This document shows, one piece after another, positions 15,570-23,005 of a stretch of 23,801 nt of DNA. This DNA comes from Galactobacter sp. Lineage in GTDB: Bacteria > Actinomycetota > Actinomycetes > Actinomycetales > Micrococcaceae. The DNA lies in NCBI GenBank assembly GCA_022712075.1, contig JALAHE010000034.1:1-23801 (forward strand), in the 5' to 3' direction. Position 1 is the first letter of the stretch. Every line of letters starts with the position of its first letter. The translations under genes were made by a program, and so were the position numbers. The notes below the pieces were generated by a model, which had not been told where the DNA came from, searched no databases, and worked only from the letters and a program-made list of their open reading frames with translations.

Positions 15570-15599
15570 ATGACAGCCCACCCTGAGACGAGGCGTTGA
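15570..15599 (+). CDS. Candidate 9-residue leader peptide coupled to the operon 2 permease
   Basis: ATG 15570, with GGAGA (15561-15565) 4 bases upstream, opens a mini-ORF encoding MTAHPETRR. It ends in TGA at 15597-15599, overlapping the permease ATG as TGATG. The arrangement would allow ribosomes to restart directly on the permease. It is too short to judge by composition and could be chance; no function is implied for the peptide. Confidence 0.35.
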   Translation: MTAHPETRR

Positions 15600-16528
15600 T
15601 GCTCTGGTACATCGGCCGCCGCCTCCTCCAACTTATCCCCGTCTTCTTCGGCGCCACCCTGCTGATCTACTTGATGGTCTTCGCCATGCCAGGCGATCCG
15701 ATCGCCGCACTGTACGGTGATCGTCCGCCCGCTCCCGAAGTGATCGAGCAGATCCGTCAGCAGTACAACCTGGACAAGCCGGTCATCGTTCAGTACGTCC
15801 TGTGGCTCGGCGGTCTCTTCACCGGTGACCTTGGAACGACGTACTCGGGTCGCCCCGTGGCCGAAGAGCTGGCGCGGGCCTTCCCGATCACCGCCCGCCT
15901 CGCCGTGCTGGCGCTGCTCTTCGAGTCGGTCGTGGGCATCGCCGTCGGTCTCGTCGCTGGCCTGCGTAAGGGCAAGGTCTTTGACACGGCTGCACTGGTG
16001 ATCTCGCTGCTGCTGATCTCGATCCCCACGTTTGTCATCGGCTTCGTGCTGCAGTACCTGCTGGGCATCAAGTGGGGTATCACCCGCACCACCGTCTCTC
16101 CGGAAGCACCGTGGGGCGAACTGATCGTCCCGGCGATCGTGCTGGCGAGCGTGTCGTTCGCCAACATCCTTCGCCTGACGCGCGCCTCCGTTGCGGAGAA
16201 CATGGGTGCAGACTTCGTCCGTACCGCCACGGCAAAGGGCCTCAAGCGAGGCCGCGTGATCCGAGTGCACATCCTGCGCAACTCGTTGATCCCCGTGGTG
16301 ACCTACCTGGGCACCGACCTCGGCTCCCTCATGGTCGGCGCGGTCGTGACCGAGGGCATCTTCAACATCGCCGGCGTGGGTGGCACGGTCTACCAAGCCG
16401 TGGTCAAGGGCGAAGGACCAACGGTCGTTGCGTTCGTCGCCGTCATGGTGATCATCTTCATGCTGGCCAACCTGCTCGTTGACCTGCTCTACGCCGTGCT
16501 CGATCCGAGGATCCGCTATGCCAAGTAA
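15599..16528 (+). CDS. Peptide ABC transporter permease (DppB-like, operon 2)
   Basis: A 309-residue inner-membrane permease of the usual DppB/OppB length. It begins MLWYIGRRLLQLIPVFFGATLLIYL, with the family block FAMPGDPIAAL, followed by GLFTGDLGTTYSGRPV. The EAA coupling loop is FVRTATAKGLKRGRVIRVHILRNSLIP and the end is LDPRIRYAK. Unlike its operon 1 counterpart (505 codons with extra helices and a stop) it is intact and compact. ATG 15599 has GAGG (15590-15593) at 5 bases; TTG 15596 is a weaker alternative. It may be coupled to the mini-ORF at 15570. Its end overlaps the next gene by 11 bases. Confidence 0.92.
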   Translation: MLWYIGRRLLQLIPVFFGATLLIYLMVFAMPGDPIAALYGDRPPAPEVIEQIRQQYNLDKPVIVQYVLWLGGLFTGDLGTTYSGRPVAEELARAFPITARLAVLALLFESVVGIAVGLVAGLRKGKVFDTAALVISLLLISIPTFVIGFVLQYLLGIKWGITRTTVSPEAPWGELIVPAIVLASVSFANILRLTRASVAENMGADFVRTATAKGLKRGRVIRVHILRNSLIPVVTYLGTDLGSLMVGAVVTEGIFNIAGVGGTVYQAVVKGEGPTVVAFVAVMVIIFMLANLLVDLLYAVLDPRIRYAK

Positions 16529-17462
16529 TCGAAACATTGAACGGTACGTCGCGCCCTTCGAGGAGACCCCTGTCGCAGCGGTCGACGCCGTTAATACTTC
16601 CCAGAAGGCCTCGAGCGTTTGGGGTGACGCCTGGAAGGACATGCGCGGGCGTTGGCTGACCTGGGTGTGTCTTGCCCTGATCGTCGTCATCGCCTTCGTG
16701 GCGATCTTCCCGGATCTGCTGGCACCGTCCAGCCTGAAGTCGTGCCGCATCCTGAACTCGGTGGAGCCTCCCGAAGCCGGGCACCCCTTCGGCTTTGATG
16801 TGCAGGGCTGCGACGTCTACTACCGCGTGATTCACGGTGCCCGCGCCTCCGTGACCGTTGGCCTGCTGGCGACGATCATGGCAACCGTGGTTGGTGCGAT
16901 CATCGGCGCCGTTGCCGGTTACTACGGCGGCTGGCTCGACTCGATCGTTTCGCGCCTCGGCGACATCTTCTTCGCCATCCCGTCGGTGCTCGGCGCGATC
17001 GTGGTCATGACCGTTATCCCGTGGGGTCGCAACGAGGTCACCCTCGCCCTGACGCTCGCGGTGTTCGGCTGGCCGCAGGTCGCCCGCATCATGCGTGGTG
17101 CCGTCCTGACCGCGAAGAACGCCGACTACGTGACCGCGTCGATCGCCCTGGGTGTCTCGCGCGGCAAGATCCTGCTCAAGCACGTGGTGCCTAACGCCCT
17201 TGCACCCGTCATCGTGATTGCAACGGTCTCCCTCGGCACGTACATCGTTGCCGAAGCGACTCTGTCCTTCCTGGGCATCGGTCTCGGCGACTCCGCGATT
17301 TCGTGGGGCCATGACATTTCCACCGCCCAGGAAGCGATCCGCACGACGCCCATGCTGATGGTGTACCCGTCGGCAGCCCTGGCGATCACTGTTCTGGCCT
17401 TCCTGTTGCTCGGCGACATCGTCCGCGACGCACTCGATCCGAAAGCGAGGGCCCGTCGATGA
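16518..17462 (+). CDS. Peptide ABC transporter permease (DppC-like, operon 2)
   Basis: A 314-residue DppC/OppC-type permease with a polar N-terminus of about 45 residues, a first helix (LTWVCLALIVVIAFVAIF), a periplasmic loop with HPFGFDVQGCDVYYRVIHGARAS, and a transport domain with EAA loop YVTASIALGVSRGKILLKHVVPN. It ends LDPKARARR. Two cysteines (CRILN and QGCDVYY) lie in the external loop. ATG 16518 has GAGGAT upstream, inside the conserved DPRIR codons of the previous gene, and overlaps that gene. An upstream in-frame TTG (16479) would add only sequence read inside the other permease. The stop overlaps the ATPase start as ATGA, so the membrane and ATPase genes are probably translated together. 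Confidence 0.92.
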   Translation: MPSNRNIERYVAPFEETPVAAVDAVNTSQKASSVWGDAWKDMRGRWLTWVCLALIVVIAFVAIFPDLLAPSSLKSCRILNSVEPPEAGHPFGFDVQGCDVYYRVIHGARASVTVGLLATIMATVVGAIIGAVAGYYGGWLDSIVSRLGDIFFAIPSVLGAIVVMTVIPWGRNEVTLALTLAVFGWPQVARIMRGAVLTAKNADYVTASIALGVSRGKILLKHVVPNALAPVIVIATVSLGTYIVAEATLSFLGIGLGDSAISWGHDISTAQEAIRTTPMLMVYPSAALAITVLAFLLLGDIVRDALDPKARARR

Positions 17463-19198
17463 GCGAGGACTTCACTACGACCCCGGATCCCTCCCTCGAG
17501 GAGGAGACCCCGCTCCTGCAGGTGCGCGATCTGCAGATCACCTTCAAGACGGTGGGCGGAGAGGTCAACGCCGTCCGCGGTGTGTCCTTCGACCTGTACC
17601 AGGGCGAGAACCTGGCTATCGTGGGCGAGTCCGGCTCGGGCAAGTCCACGACGGCCACGGCGATCCTGGACCTGCTGGCCGAGAACGGTCGCGTCTCCGG
17701 CGGTTCCGCGCTGTTCAACGGCAAGGACCTGACCAAGCTCTCCCGCAAGGAGATGGAGTACATCCGCGGTCGCGAGATCGGCTACGTGCCCCAGGACCCC
17801 ATGTCCAACCTCAACCCGGTGTGGAACGTGGGCTTCCAGGTCAAGGAGACCATCGAGGCCAACACGTCCCTGCGCGGCAAGGCCGCCAAGGATCGTGTCA
17901 TCGAGGTGCTCAAGGAGGCCGGCCTCTCGGACGCCGGTAGCCGCCTGCGCCAGTACCCGAACCAGTTCTCGGGCGGCATGCGCCAGCGCGTGCTGATCGG
18001 CATCGGCATGTCGGCCCGGCCCAAGCTGCTCGTGGCCGATGAGCCGACCTCGGCCCTGGACGTCACCGTGCAGCGTCGCATCCTGGATCACCTGGGCACC
18101 CTGACCCGCGAGCACGGCACCTCGGTGCTGTTCATTACGCACGACCTCGGCCTCGCTGCCGAGCGCGCGGAGAAGCTCGTGGTCATGTACAAGGGGCAGG
18201 TCGTCGAATACGGCAACTCCAAGGAGATCCTTGCCGATCCCCAGCACCCCTACACCAAGCGGCTCGTGGCCGCGGCTCCGAGCCTCGCCTCGCGCCGCAT
18301 CCAGTCCGCCGTGGAGGGCAAGCGCACCCCGGGGACGGTGGGCGACGCCATTGCTGTGGCCCGTTCCGAGGCTGCCAAGTCCGAGGTCTCCACCGAGGCC
18401 CCGCTGATCTCCGTGGACAACGTCACGAAGATCTACGACATCAGCCAGGGCGGCTTCAAGAAGACGCAGTTCAAGGCCGCCGATGATGTGAGCTTCAAGA
18501 TCGCCAAGGGCAAGACCATGGCCATCGTGGGTGAGTCCGGTTCCGGTAAGTCCACGATCGCCAAGCTCTTCCTGAAGCTCGAGGACATCACCTCCGGCAC
18601 CATGACCTTCGACGGTCGCGACGTGGGCTCCTGGCCCAAGCGCGAGCTGTTGGAGTTCCGCCGCCGCGTCCAGCCGGTGTTCCAGGATCCCTACGGCACC
18701 CTGGACCCGATGCGCAGCATCGGTGCCTCGATTGCCGAGCCGCTGCAGACGCATGGCATCGGGGATCGCGCCTCGCAGCGCAAGACGGTCGCTGAGCTGC
18801 TGGAGCAGGTGTCGCTGCCGGCTGCCACAGCCAACCGCTACCCGAACGAGCTCTCCGGTGGCCAGCGCCAGCGCATCGCCATCGCGCGCGCCCTGGCCCT
18901 GAAGCCCGAGGTGCTCGTCCTGGACGAGGCAGTGTCTGCGCTCGACGTGCTGGTCCAGGCGCAGGTGCTTCAGCTCCTCGCCGACCTGCAGGCCGAGCTG
19001 GACCTGACGTACCTGTTCATCACGCACGACCTCGGCGTCGTTCGCATGGTGGCGGACGACGTCACCGTGATGCGCCAGGGTCAGGTTGTCGAGGCAGCGT
19101 CCACTGACGAGGTTTTCGAGAACCCCAAGGAGCAGTACACGATCGACCTCCTCGAGGCGATCCCGGGCGGCAAGTTCGAGTTCGGCAAGTCCGCCTAG
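17459..19198 (+). CDS. Fused double ATP-binding protein of peptide ABC transporter (DppD-DppF type, operon 2)
   Basis: A 579-residue cytoplasmic ATPase with two ABC modules. Module 1: Walker A GESGSGKS 56-63, Q-loop PQDPMSNLNP, signature FSGGMRQ from 170, Walker B LLVADEP 190-196, switch His in FITHDL, then the peptide-family tail QHPYTKRLVAAAP. A charged linker (about 281-312) joins module 2: Walker A 358-365, Q-loop FQDPYGTLDP, signature LSGGQRQ 465-471, Walker B VLVLDEA 485-491, with DEAVSALD in place of the usual DEPTSALD; the catalytic Glu is kept. FSGGMRQR is the form usual in OppD/DppD and LSGGQRQR in OppF/DppF, so this is a natural D-F fusion. The start overlaps the permease stop as ATGA. 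A terminator begins 15 bases after the stop. Confidence 0.94.
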   Translation: MSEDFTTTPDPSLEEETPLLQVRDLQITFKTVGGEVNAVRGVSFDLYQGENLAIVGESGSGKSTTATAILDLLAENGRVSGGSALFNGKDLTKLSRKEMEYIRGREIGYVPQDPMSNLNPVWNVGFQVKETIEANTSLRGKAAKDRVIEVLKEAGLSDAGSRLRQYPNQFSGGMRQRVLIGIGMSARPKLLVADEPTSALDVTVQRRILDHLGTLTREHGTSVLFITHDLGLAAERAEKLVVMYKGQVVEYGNSKEILADPQHPYTKRLVAAAPSLASRRIQSAVEGKRTPGTVGDAIAVARSEAAKSEVSTEAPLISVDNVTKIYDISQGGFKKTQFKAADDVSFKIAKGKTMAIVGESGSGKSTIAKLFLKLEDITSGTMTFDGRDVGSWPKRELLEFRRRVQPVFQDPYGTLDPMRSIGASIAEPLQTHGIGDRASQRKTVAELLEQVSLPAATANRYPNELSGGQRQRIAIARALALKPEVLVLDEAVSALDVLVQAQVLQLLADLQAELDLTYLFITHDLGVVRMVADDVTVMRQGQVVEAASTDEVFENPKEQYTIDLLEAIPGGKFEFGKSA

Positions 19199-19212
19199 CT
19201 CGCGTTGGCCCT

Positions 19213-19268
19213 CACAGAACGACGGCGCCGTTCCCACCGCAAGGTGGGGACGGCGCCGTCGTTCTGTG
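19213..19268. terminator. Long-stem terminator, copy A of a repeated hairpin
   Basis: A 26-bp stem (19213-19238 with 19243-19268) with one T/G wobble and a GNRA loop GCAA. It lies between the convergent ATPase (stop 19198) and small secreted protein (stop 19280). No U-tract is visible. Its left arm matches the element at 22856-22910 at 25 of 26 positions. Confidence 0.8.
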
Positions 19269-19279
19269 TCGCGTCGCGA

Positions 19280-19528
19280 CTACTTGCTCATGTAGACGAC
19301 CCCAACCCAGCCGGTCGACTTGATGCACGTGGCTCCGCTCACCTTGTGATAGCCCTCTTGCTGGAAGAGGCGAATCTGCGAATTCAGCTTGCTCCAACAC
19401 TGCGACTCGGTGGTCGCGGTCACGCGGACCATGGTGGAAGCTTGGGCAGCCGGGGCGACGACGGTGCCGAGCCCGAGGGCAGCGGTTGCGGTCAGCGCGA
19501 TAGCGCCTACTCGGTGACGAAGGGACAT
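19280..19528 (-). CDS. Small secreted protein with two cysteines, family not recognised
   Basis: An 82-residue protein. Residues 1-31 form a Sec signal peptide: MSLRHR, a hydrophobic Ala/Leu/Thr core, then APAAQAS, with likely cleavage after AQA. The mature part, about 51 residues, is STMVRVTATTESQCWSKLNS onward, with one cysteine near its start and a second in SGATCIKSTGW, able to form a single disulfide. I recognise no enzyme motif. ATG 19528 has a perfect AGGAGG (minus strand 19542-19537) at 8-base spacing, the strongest ribosome site among the minus-strand genes, so high expression is plausible. A perfect TTGACA lies at 19611-19606 but no good -10 follows it. It is convergent with ABC operon 2 and downstream of the PH-domain gene. 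Confidence 0.8.
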   Translation of the reverse strand: MSLRHRVGAIALTATAALGLGTVVAPAAQASTMVRVTATTESQCWSKLNSQIRLFQQEGYHKVSGATCIKSTGWVGVVYMSK

Positions 19529-19556
19529 GGTGTTGACCTCCTGAATCGGTGAGCCG

Positions 19557-19571
19557 GTTGGCGCAGCCAAC
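19557..19571 (-). other. Hairpin in the leader of the small secreted protein
   Basis: GTTGGC (19557-19562) pairs perfectly with GCCAAC (19566-19571) around a 3-base loop, 14 bases upstream of the AGGAGG site. It could stabilise the mRNA or influence translation. The minus-strand TTGACA at 19611-19606 lies about 35 bp further upstream. Confidence 0.4.
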
Positions 19572-19653
19572 TTTGGCAGGTTCGCGCAAATTGCACAACG
19601 GATTCTGTCAATTAATCGGACCATGGCGTGCTCAGCCACCCTCGGTGCGTTGC

Positions 19654-20241
19654 TTACACGAGCAGCAGGGACACCAGGGCCACCACGGCGAGGGCGCCGA
19701 AGAGGCCCCATTCGCGCTTGAGGAAGGTCTTGGTCACGGGGCCGCCGGTCAGGGCGTTGTTGCCGGTCGAGAGGGCACGGTCGCGCTCCACGAGCAGTGA
19801 GCCGGCGATGTCCCCGCGGTGGCTCGTGTCCTCGGGGACCTCGACGTCCATCTGGGCGCGATTGCGCAGCGAGGCCCGGCCGCGCCGCATGGCCGACTGC
19901 GGGGCGGCCCACACGCGCACCGGCTCGCCGCCGCGCGGCACCAGCTCGATGAACATGGTGGTGCGGGTGTCTTCCAGCTGTCCCCACGGCACACGCACGC
20001 TGTGGAACACGTTGCGGACGGTGGCCCCGCCGGCGTCGACGGTGAGGCGGGGGAGCACAAAGACGAGCGCCACGAAGGCGGCCACCAGGGCGGTCCAGAC
20101 CAGCACCGTCAGGCCGAGGCCCACGTAGCCGCGGGCGAAGCAGTCGTAGGCGGCGATGATGCCGATGACTCCGCACAGCCCGGCCCAGACCCAGCCGGAA
20201 CGGTTAGTCGTGACGACCATGGGGGAGGGGGAAGAACTCAT
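19654..20241 (-). CDS. Membrane-anchored bacterial PH-domain protein
   Basis: A 195-residue protein. Two N-terminal hydrophobic helices (about residues 16-35 and 42-62) lead to a PH-like region of the actinobacterial bPH type: LPRLTVDAGGATVRNVFHSVRVPWGQLEDTRT, then FIELVPRGGEPVRVWAAPQS. A third helix (GLFGALAVVALVSLLLV) ends the protein. Such proteins are common in actinobacteria and are thought to be membrane-associated, but their function is generally unknown. ATG 20241 has AGGAAC very close upstream; a -10-like GACCAT ends 6 bases before it, so a leaderless start is possible. It is divergent from typA, with 193 bp between starts. Confidence 0.8.
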   Translation of the reverse strand: MSSSPSPMVVTTNRSGWVWAGLCGVIGIIAAYDCFARGYVGLGLTVLVWTALVAAFVALVFVLPRLTVDAGGATVRNVFHSVRVPWGQLEDTRTTMFIELVPRGGEPVRVWAAPQSAMRRGRASLRNRAQMDVEVPEDTSHRGDIAGSLLVERDRALSTGNNALTGGPVTKTFLKREWGLFGALAVVALVSLLLV

Positions 20242-20302
20242 GTTCCTATGGTCCCACGGGCCGCGGTGATGCGGCTCACCAGCACGCACTGTGCAGTCGC
20301 GG

Positions 20303-20308
20303 TAGAAT
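20303..20308 (+). promoter_or_regulatory. -10 box (TAGAAT) of typA
   Basis: TAGAAT at 20303-20308 would place transcription start near 20315, with a leader of about 120 bases. No clear -35 is visible at 16-18 bp. Confidence 0.5.
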
Positions 20309-20434
20309 AAGGGACGGCGCCGTGATTTGCGCGCGCGTCGGGCCGGCCGGATGCCCTTTTTGCACCCGGAGGACCGCCCAGGACGTCACCCCAAGGCGCC
20401 GCCCCCTCAATTTATGGAGAAGGACACTACTTCC

Positions 20435-22336
20435 ATGGCCATTGCCTCACGCGAGGACCTCCGCAACGTCGCCATCGTCGCGCACGTTGACCACGGCAAG
20501 ACCACCCTGGTCGACGCCATGCTCAAGCAGACGGGTGCCTTCTCCGATCACGGCGAGACCGACGATCGCGTCATGGACTCCGGCGAGCTCGAGCGCGAGA
20601 AGGGCATCACCATTCTCGCCAAGAACACCACGGTGTTCTACAACGGCCCGTCCGCCAAGGGCCACGACGTCACCATCAACGTCATCGACACCCCGGGCCA
20701 CGCCGACTTCGGTGGCGAGGTGGAGCGCGGCCTGTCCATGGTGGACGGCGTGGTGCTCCTCGTCGACGCCTCCGAGGGCCCGCTGCCCCAGACCCGCTTC
20801 GTGCTGCGCAAGGCGCTGGCCGCCAAGAAGCCGGTCATCCTGGTCGTCAACAAGACCGACCGCCCCGACGCCCGCATCGAGGGCGTCATTTCCGACTCCA
20901 TGGACCTGCTCCTGGGCCTGGCCTCCGACCTCGCCGACGAGGTGCCGGACCTGGACCTGGATTCCGTCCTGGACGTCCCCGTCGTCTTCGCCTCCGGCAA
21001 GGCCGGTCGCGCCTCCCGCGAGCAGCCGGCCGACGGCGCCCTGCCGGAGAACGAGGACCTCGAGCCCCTGTTCGCCGCCATCATGGAGCACGTCCCGGCC
21101 CCGACCTACGACACCGACGAGGTGCTGCAGGCCCACGTGACCAACCTGGACGCCTCGCCGTTCCTGGGCCGCCTGGCCCTGCTGCGCATCTACTCGGGCA
21201 CCCTGAAGAAGGGTCAGCACGTCGCCTGGGCCAAGACCGACGGCACGCTGCAGAACGTGAAGATCACCGAGCTGCTGGCCACCAAGGGCCTGGCTCGCGT
21301 CCCCGCCGAGGAGGCCGGCCCGGGCGAGATCGTCGCCGTCGCCGGCATTGAGAACATCATGATCGGCGAGACCCTCACGGACGCCGACAACCCGAAGCCG
21401 CTGCCGCTCATCACGGTTGACGACCCGGCCATCTCCATGACCATCGGCATCAACACCTCCCCGCTGGCCGGCCGCGTCAAGGGCGCCAAGGTCACGGCCC
21501 GCCAGGTCAAGGATCGCCTCGACCGCGAGCTCATCGGCAACGTGTCGCTCAAGGTCCTCCCGACCGAGCGCCCGGACGCCTGGGAGGTCCAGGGTCGTGG
21601 CGAGCTCGCCCTGGCCATCCTCGTGGAGCAGATGCGTCGCGAGAACTTCGAGCTGACCGTGGGCAAGCCCCAGGTCGTCACGAAGACCGTGGACGGCAAG
21701 GTCCACGAGCCGATGGAAGAGATGACCATCGACACCCCCGAGGAGTACCTCGGCGCCATCACGCAGCTCATGGCCGCCCGCAAGGGCCGCATGACCGAGA
21801 TGACGAACCACGGCTCCGGCTGGAGCCGCAGGCAGTTCGTGGTCCCGGCGCGTGGGCTCATCGGCTTCCGCACCAAGTTCCTCACGGAGACCCGCGGCGC
21901 CGGCATCGCGTCCTCCATCGCCGCCGGCTACGAGCCGTGGGCCGGCCCGATCGAGTACCGCCTCAACGGTTCGATCGTCTCCGACCGCGCCGGTGTCGCC
22001 ACGCCGTTCGCCATGATCAACCTGCAGGAGCGCTGCTCCTTCTTCGTGAAGCCCACGCAGGAGGTCTACGAGGGCATGATCGTGGGCGAGAACTCGCGCG
22101 CCGACGACATGGACGTCAACGTCACCAAGGAGAAGAAGCTCACCAACATGCGCTCCGCCTCCGCGGATAACTTCGAGGGCCTGACCCCGCCGCGCATCCT
22201 GACGCTGGAGGAGTCCCTTGAGTTCGCCCGCGAGGACGAGTGCGTCGAGGTCACCCCGGAGGCCATCCGCATCCGCAAGGTGATCCTCGATAACAACGAG
22301 CGCCTGAAGGCCGCGCGTCAGCGCGCCCGCGCCTGA
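20435..22336 (+). CDS. typA: Ribosome-associated translational GTPase TypA/BipA
   Basis: A 633-residue translational GTPase of the EF-G/LepA superfamily. It binds the 70S ribosome and supports subunit assembly and stress or cold adaptation in other bacteria. Visible motifs: G1 AHVDHGKT 16-23, switch region EREKGITI with Thr59, G3 DTPGH 85-89, G4 NKTD 139-142. Then come the domain II barrel (HVTNLDASPFLGRLALLRIYSG), domain III, and the TypA-specific C-terminal region (GLIGFRTKFLTETRGAG; ending TPEAIRIRKVILDNNERLKAARQRARA). Length and order are those of actinobacterial TypA. ATG 20435 gives the conserved start MAIASREDLRNVAIVAH, with GGAGAAGGA about 10 bases upstream. An in-frame open extension begins at 20327 but carries no family sequence. 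The membrane-protein gene follows after 8 bases. Confidence 0.97.
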   Translation: MAIASREDLRNVAIVAHVDHGKTTLVDAMLKQTGAFSDHGETDDRVMDSGELEREKGITILAKNTTVFYNGPSAKGHDVTINVIDTPGHADFGGEVERGLSMVDGVVLLVDASEGPLPQTRFVLRKALAAKKPVILVVNKTDRPDARIEGVISDSMDLLLGLASDLADEVPDLDLDSVLDVPVVFASGKAGRASREQPADGALPENEDLEPLFAAIMEHVPAPTYDTDEVLQAHVTNLDASPFLGRLALLRIYSGTLKKGQHVAWAKTDGTLQNVKITELLATKGLARVPAEEAGPGEIVAVAGIENIMIGETLTDADNPKPLPLITVDDPAISMTIGINTSPLAGRVKGAKVTARQVKDRLDRELIGNVSLKVLPTERPDAWEVQGRGELALAILVEQMRRENFELTVGKPQVVTKTVDGKVHEPMEEMTIDTPEEYLGAITQLMAARKGRMTEMTNHGSGWSRRQFVVPARGLIGFRTKFLTETRGAGIASSIAAGYEPWAGPIEYRLNGSIVSDRAGVATPFAMINLQERCSFFVKPTQEVYEGMIVGENSRADDMDVNVTKEKKLTNMRSASADNFEGLTPPRILTLEESLEFAREDECVEVTPEAIRIRKVILDNNERLKAARQRARA

Positions 22337-22344
22337 GGCCTGGC

Positions 22345-22848
22345 TTGAACAACGCGCAGCAGCCCACCCCGCCCGTTCCCGGGCCGGGGTGGGCTGCGCC
22401 CGTTTCGGAGCCCGAACCGCCGGCCGCCGCGCCGATCAAGGGCTGGCTGGCCCTCGCGGTCTCCCTGGTCTTGGGTGCCCTCGTGGGCGTCGTGGCCGTG
22501 CTGTGGCAGGGCTGGTCCACCGTGCTCACCGCGCCCGGCGTGATCGTGCTCCCGTGGGGCGCGCTCCTTGGCGTGCTCGCCGTGTTCTTCGCGGCCGTGG
22601 CGTGGGGCCTGCGGGCCGCCCGCCGCTGGGTGCCAGGCGTGATCGGTCTCGTGGCCTTCGCCGTCCTGGCCCTCGTGTCCATGGACCAGCACAACGTGCT
22701 CATCGCCCCGTTGGACACCCGCTACTTCCAGGTAGCGCCCGGCGCCGTCTGGTCGGCGTTTGTGGTCACCGGCGGCGTGGTCGTGGCCACGCTCGCGGCG
22801 CTGCTCATCGTGGCCAGGCACGTGCCTGCCACGCGTCAGGCGCGCTAG
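22345..22848 (+). CDS. Four-helix membrane protein downstream of typA (DUF6113-like)
   Basis: A 167-residue protein with a Pro/Ala-rich cytoplasmic N-terminus of about 31 residues and four hydrophobic segments (about 33-54, 60-85, 94-111 and 133-156). Sequence style and position next to typA resemble the actinobacterial DUF6113 group, which often lies near typA and mshB; this is from memory and uncertain. TTG 22345 is the only plausible start upstream of the first helix. GAGG overlapping the typA stop provides a Shine-Dalgarno sequence at about 6-7 bases, implying translational coupling to typA. A strong hairpin covers codons 6-18. No function can be assigned. Confidence 0.75.
   Translation: MNNAQQPTPPVPGPGWAAPVSEPEPPAAAPIKGWLALAVSLVLGALVGVVAVLWQGWSTVLTAPGVIVLPWGALLGVLAVFFAAVAWGLRAARRWVPGVIGLVAFAVLALVSMDQHNVLIAPLDTRYFQVAPGAVWSAFVVTGGVVVATLAALLIVARHVPATRQAR
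22360..22396 (+). other. Strong hairpin over the first codons of the membrane-protein gene
   Basis: Bases 22360-22375 pair with 22380-22396 through CAGCCCACCCCG/CGGGGTGGGCTG and an inner GCCCG/CGGGC, with one bulged C and a TTCC loop. It begins 24 bases after the typA stop, where a terminator would be expected, yet lies inside the next reading frame. It may limit read-through or translation of the downstream gene. Confidence 0.6.
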
Positions 22849-22855
22849 TTCCTGA

Positions 22856-22910
22856 CACAGCACGACGGCGCCGTTCCCACCTTGGGTGGGAACGGCGCCG
22901 TCGTTCTGTG
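22856..22910. terminator. Long-stem terminator, copy B of a repeated hairpin
   Basis: A 26-bp stem (22856-22881 with 22885-22910) with one C/T mismatch and a TTG loop, 8 bases after the membrane-protein stop and facing the convergent regulator gene. Its arms are nearly identical to copy A at 19213-19268: the left arm differs by one base, the right arm by one base. Confidence 0.8.
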
Positions 22911-22930
22911 CTGGAGAGCTCTTTGAACGT

Positions 22931-22997
22931 CTCCTCCCGCGTTTTTCGTTCCATCCCGCGCAAAAGGGGAGGGATTGGACGAAAAGTGCGGGAGGAG
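22931..22997 (-). terminator. 27-bp imperfect hairpin downstream of the ArsR-like gene
   Basis: 22931-22957 pairs with 22971-22997 at 23 of 27 positions, plus two wobble pairs, around a 13-base loop. It starts 9 bases past the minus-strand stop of the regulator (23006-23008). With copy B it forms two back-to-back hairpins at this convergent junction. Termination is the likely role, but its size and near-symmetry also fit a small repeat remnant. Confidence 0.55.
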
Positions 22998-23005
22998 CGA
23001 GCGAA

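Noticed and set aside
17126..19237. 703-codon minus-strand open frame opposite the operon 2 ATPase
   Set aside because: Shadow of the ATPase, which carries two complete sets of ABC motifs on the plus strand.
19583..19611. Sigma-A type promoter for the small secreted protein at the minus-strand TTGACA
   Set aside because: At 15-18 bp spacing the -10 position reads TTTGCG, TTGCGC, TGCGCG or GCGCGA, none of which is acceptable; a promoter here cannot be claimed.
20327..20434. N-terminal extension of TypA
   Set aside because: The conserved family start is at 20435 with a ribosome site just upstream; the 36 extra residues are Pro/Arg-rich and fall in the predicted untranslated leader.
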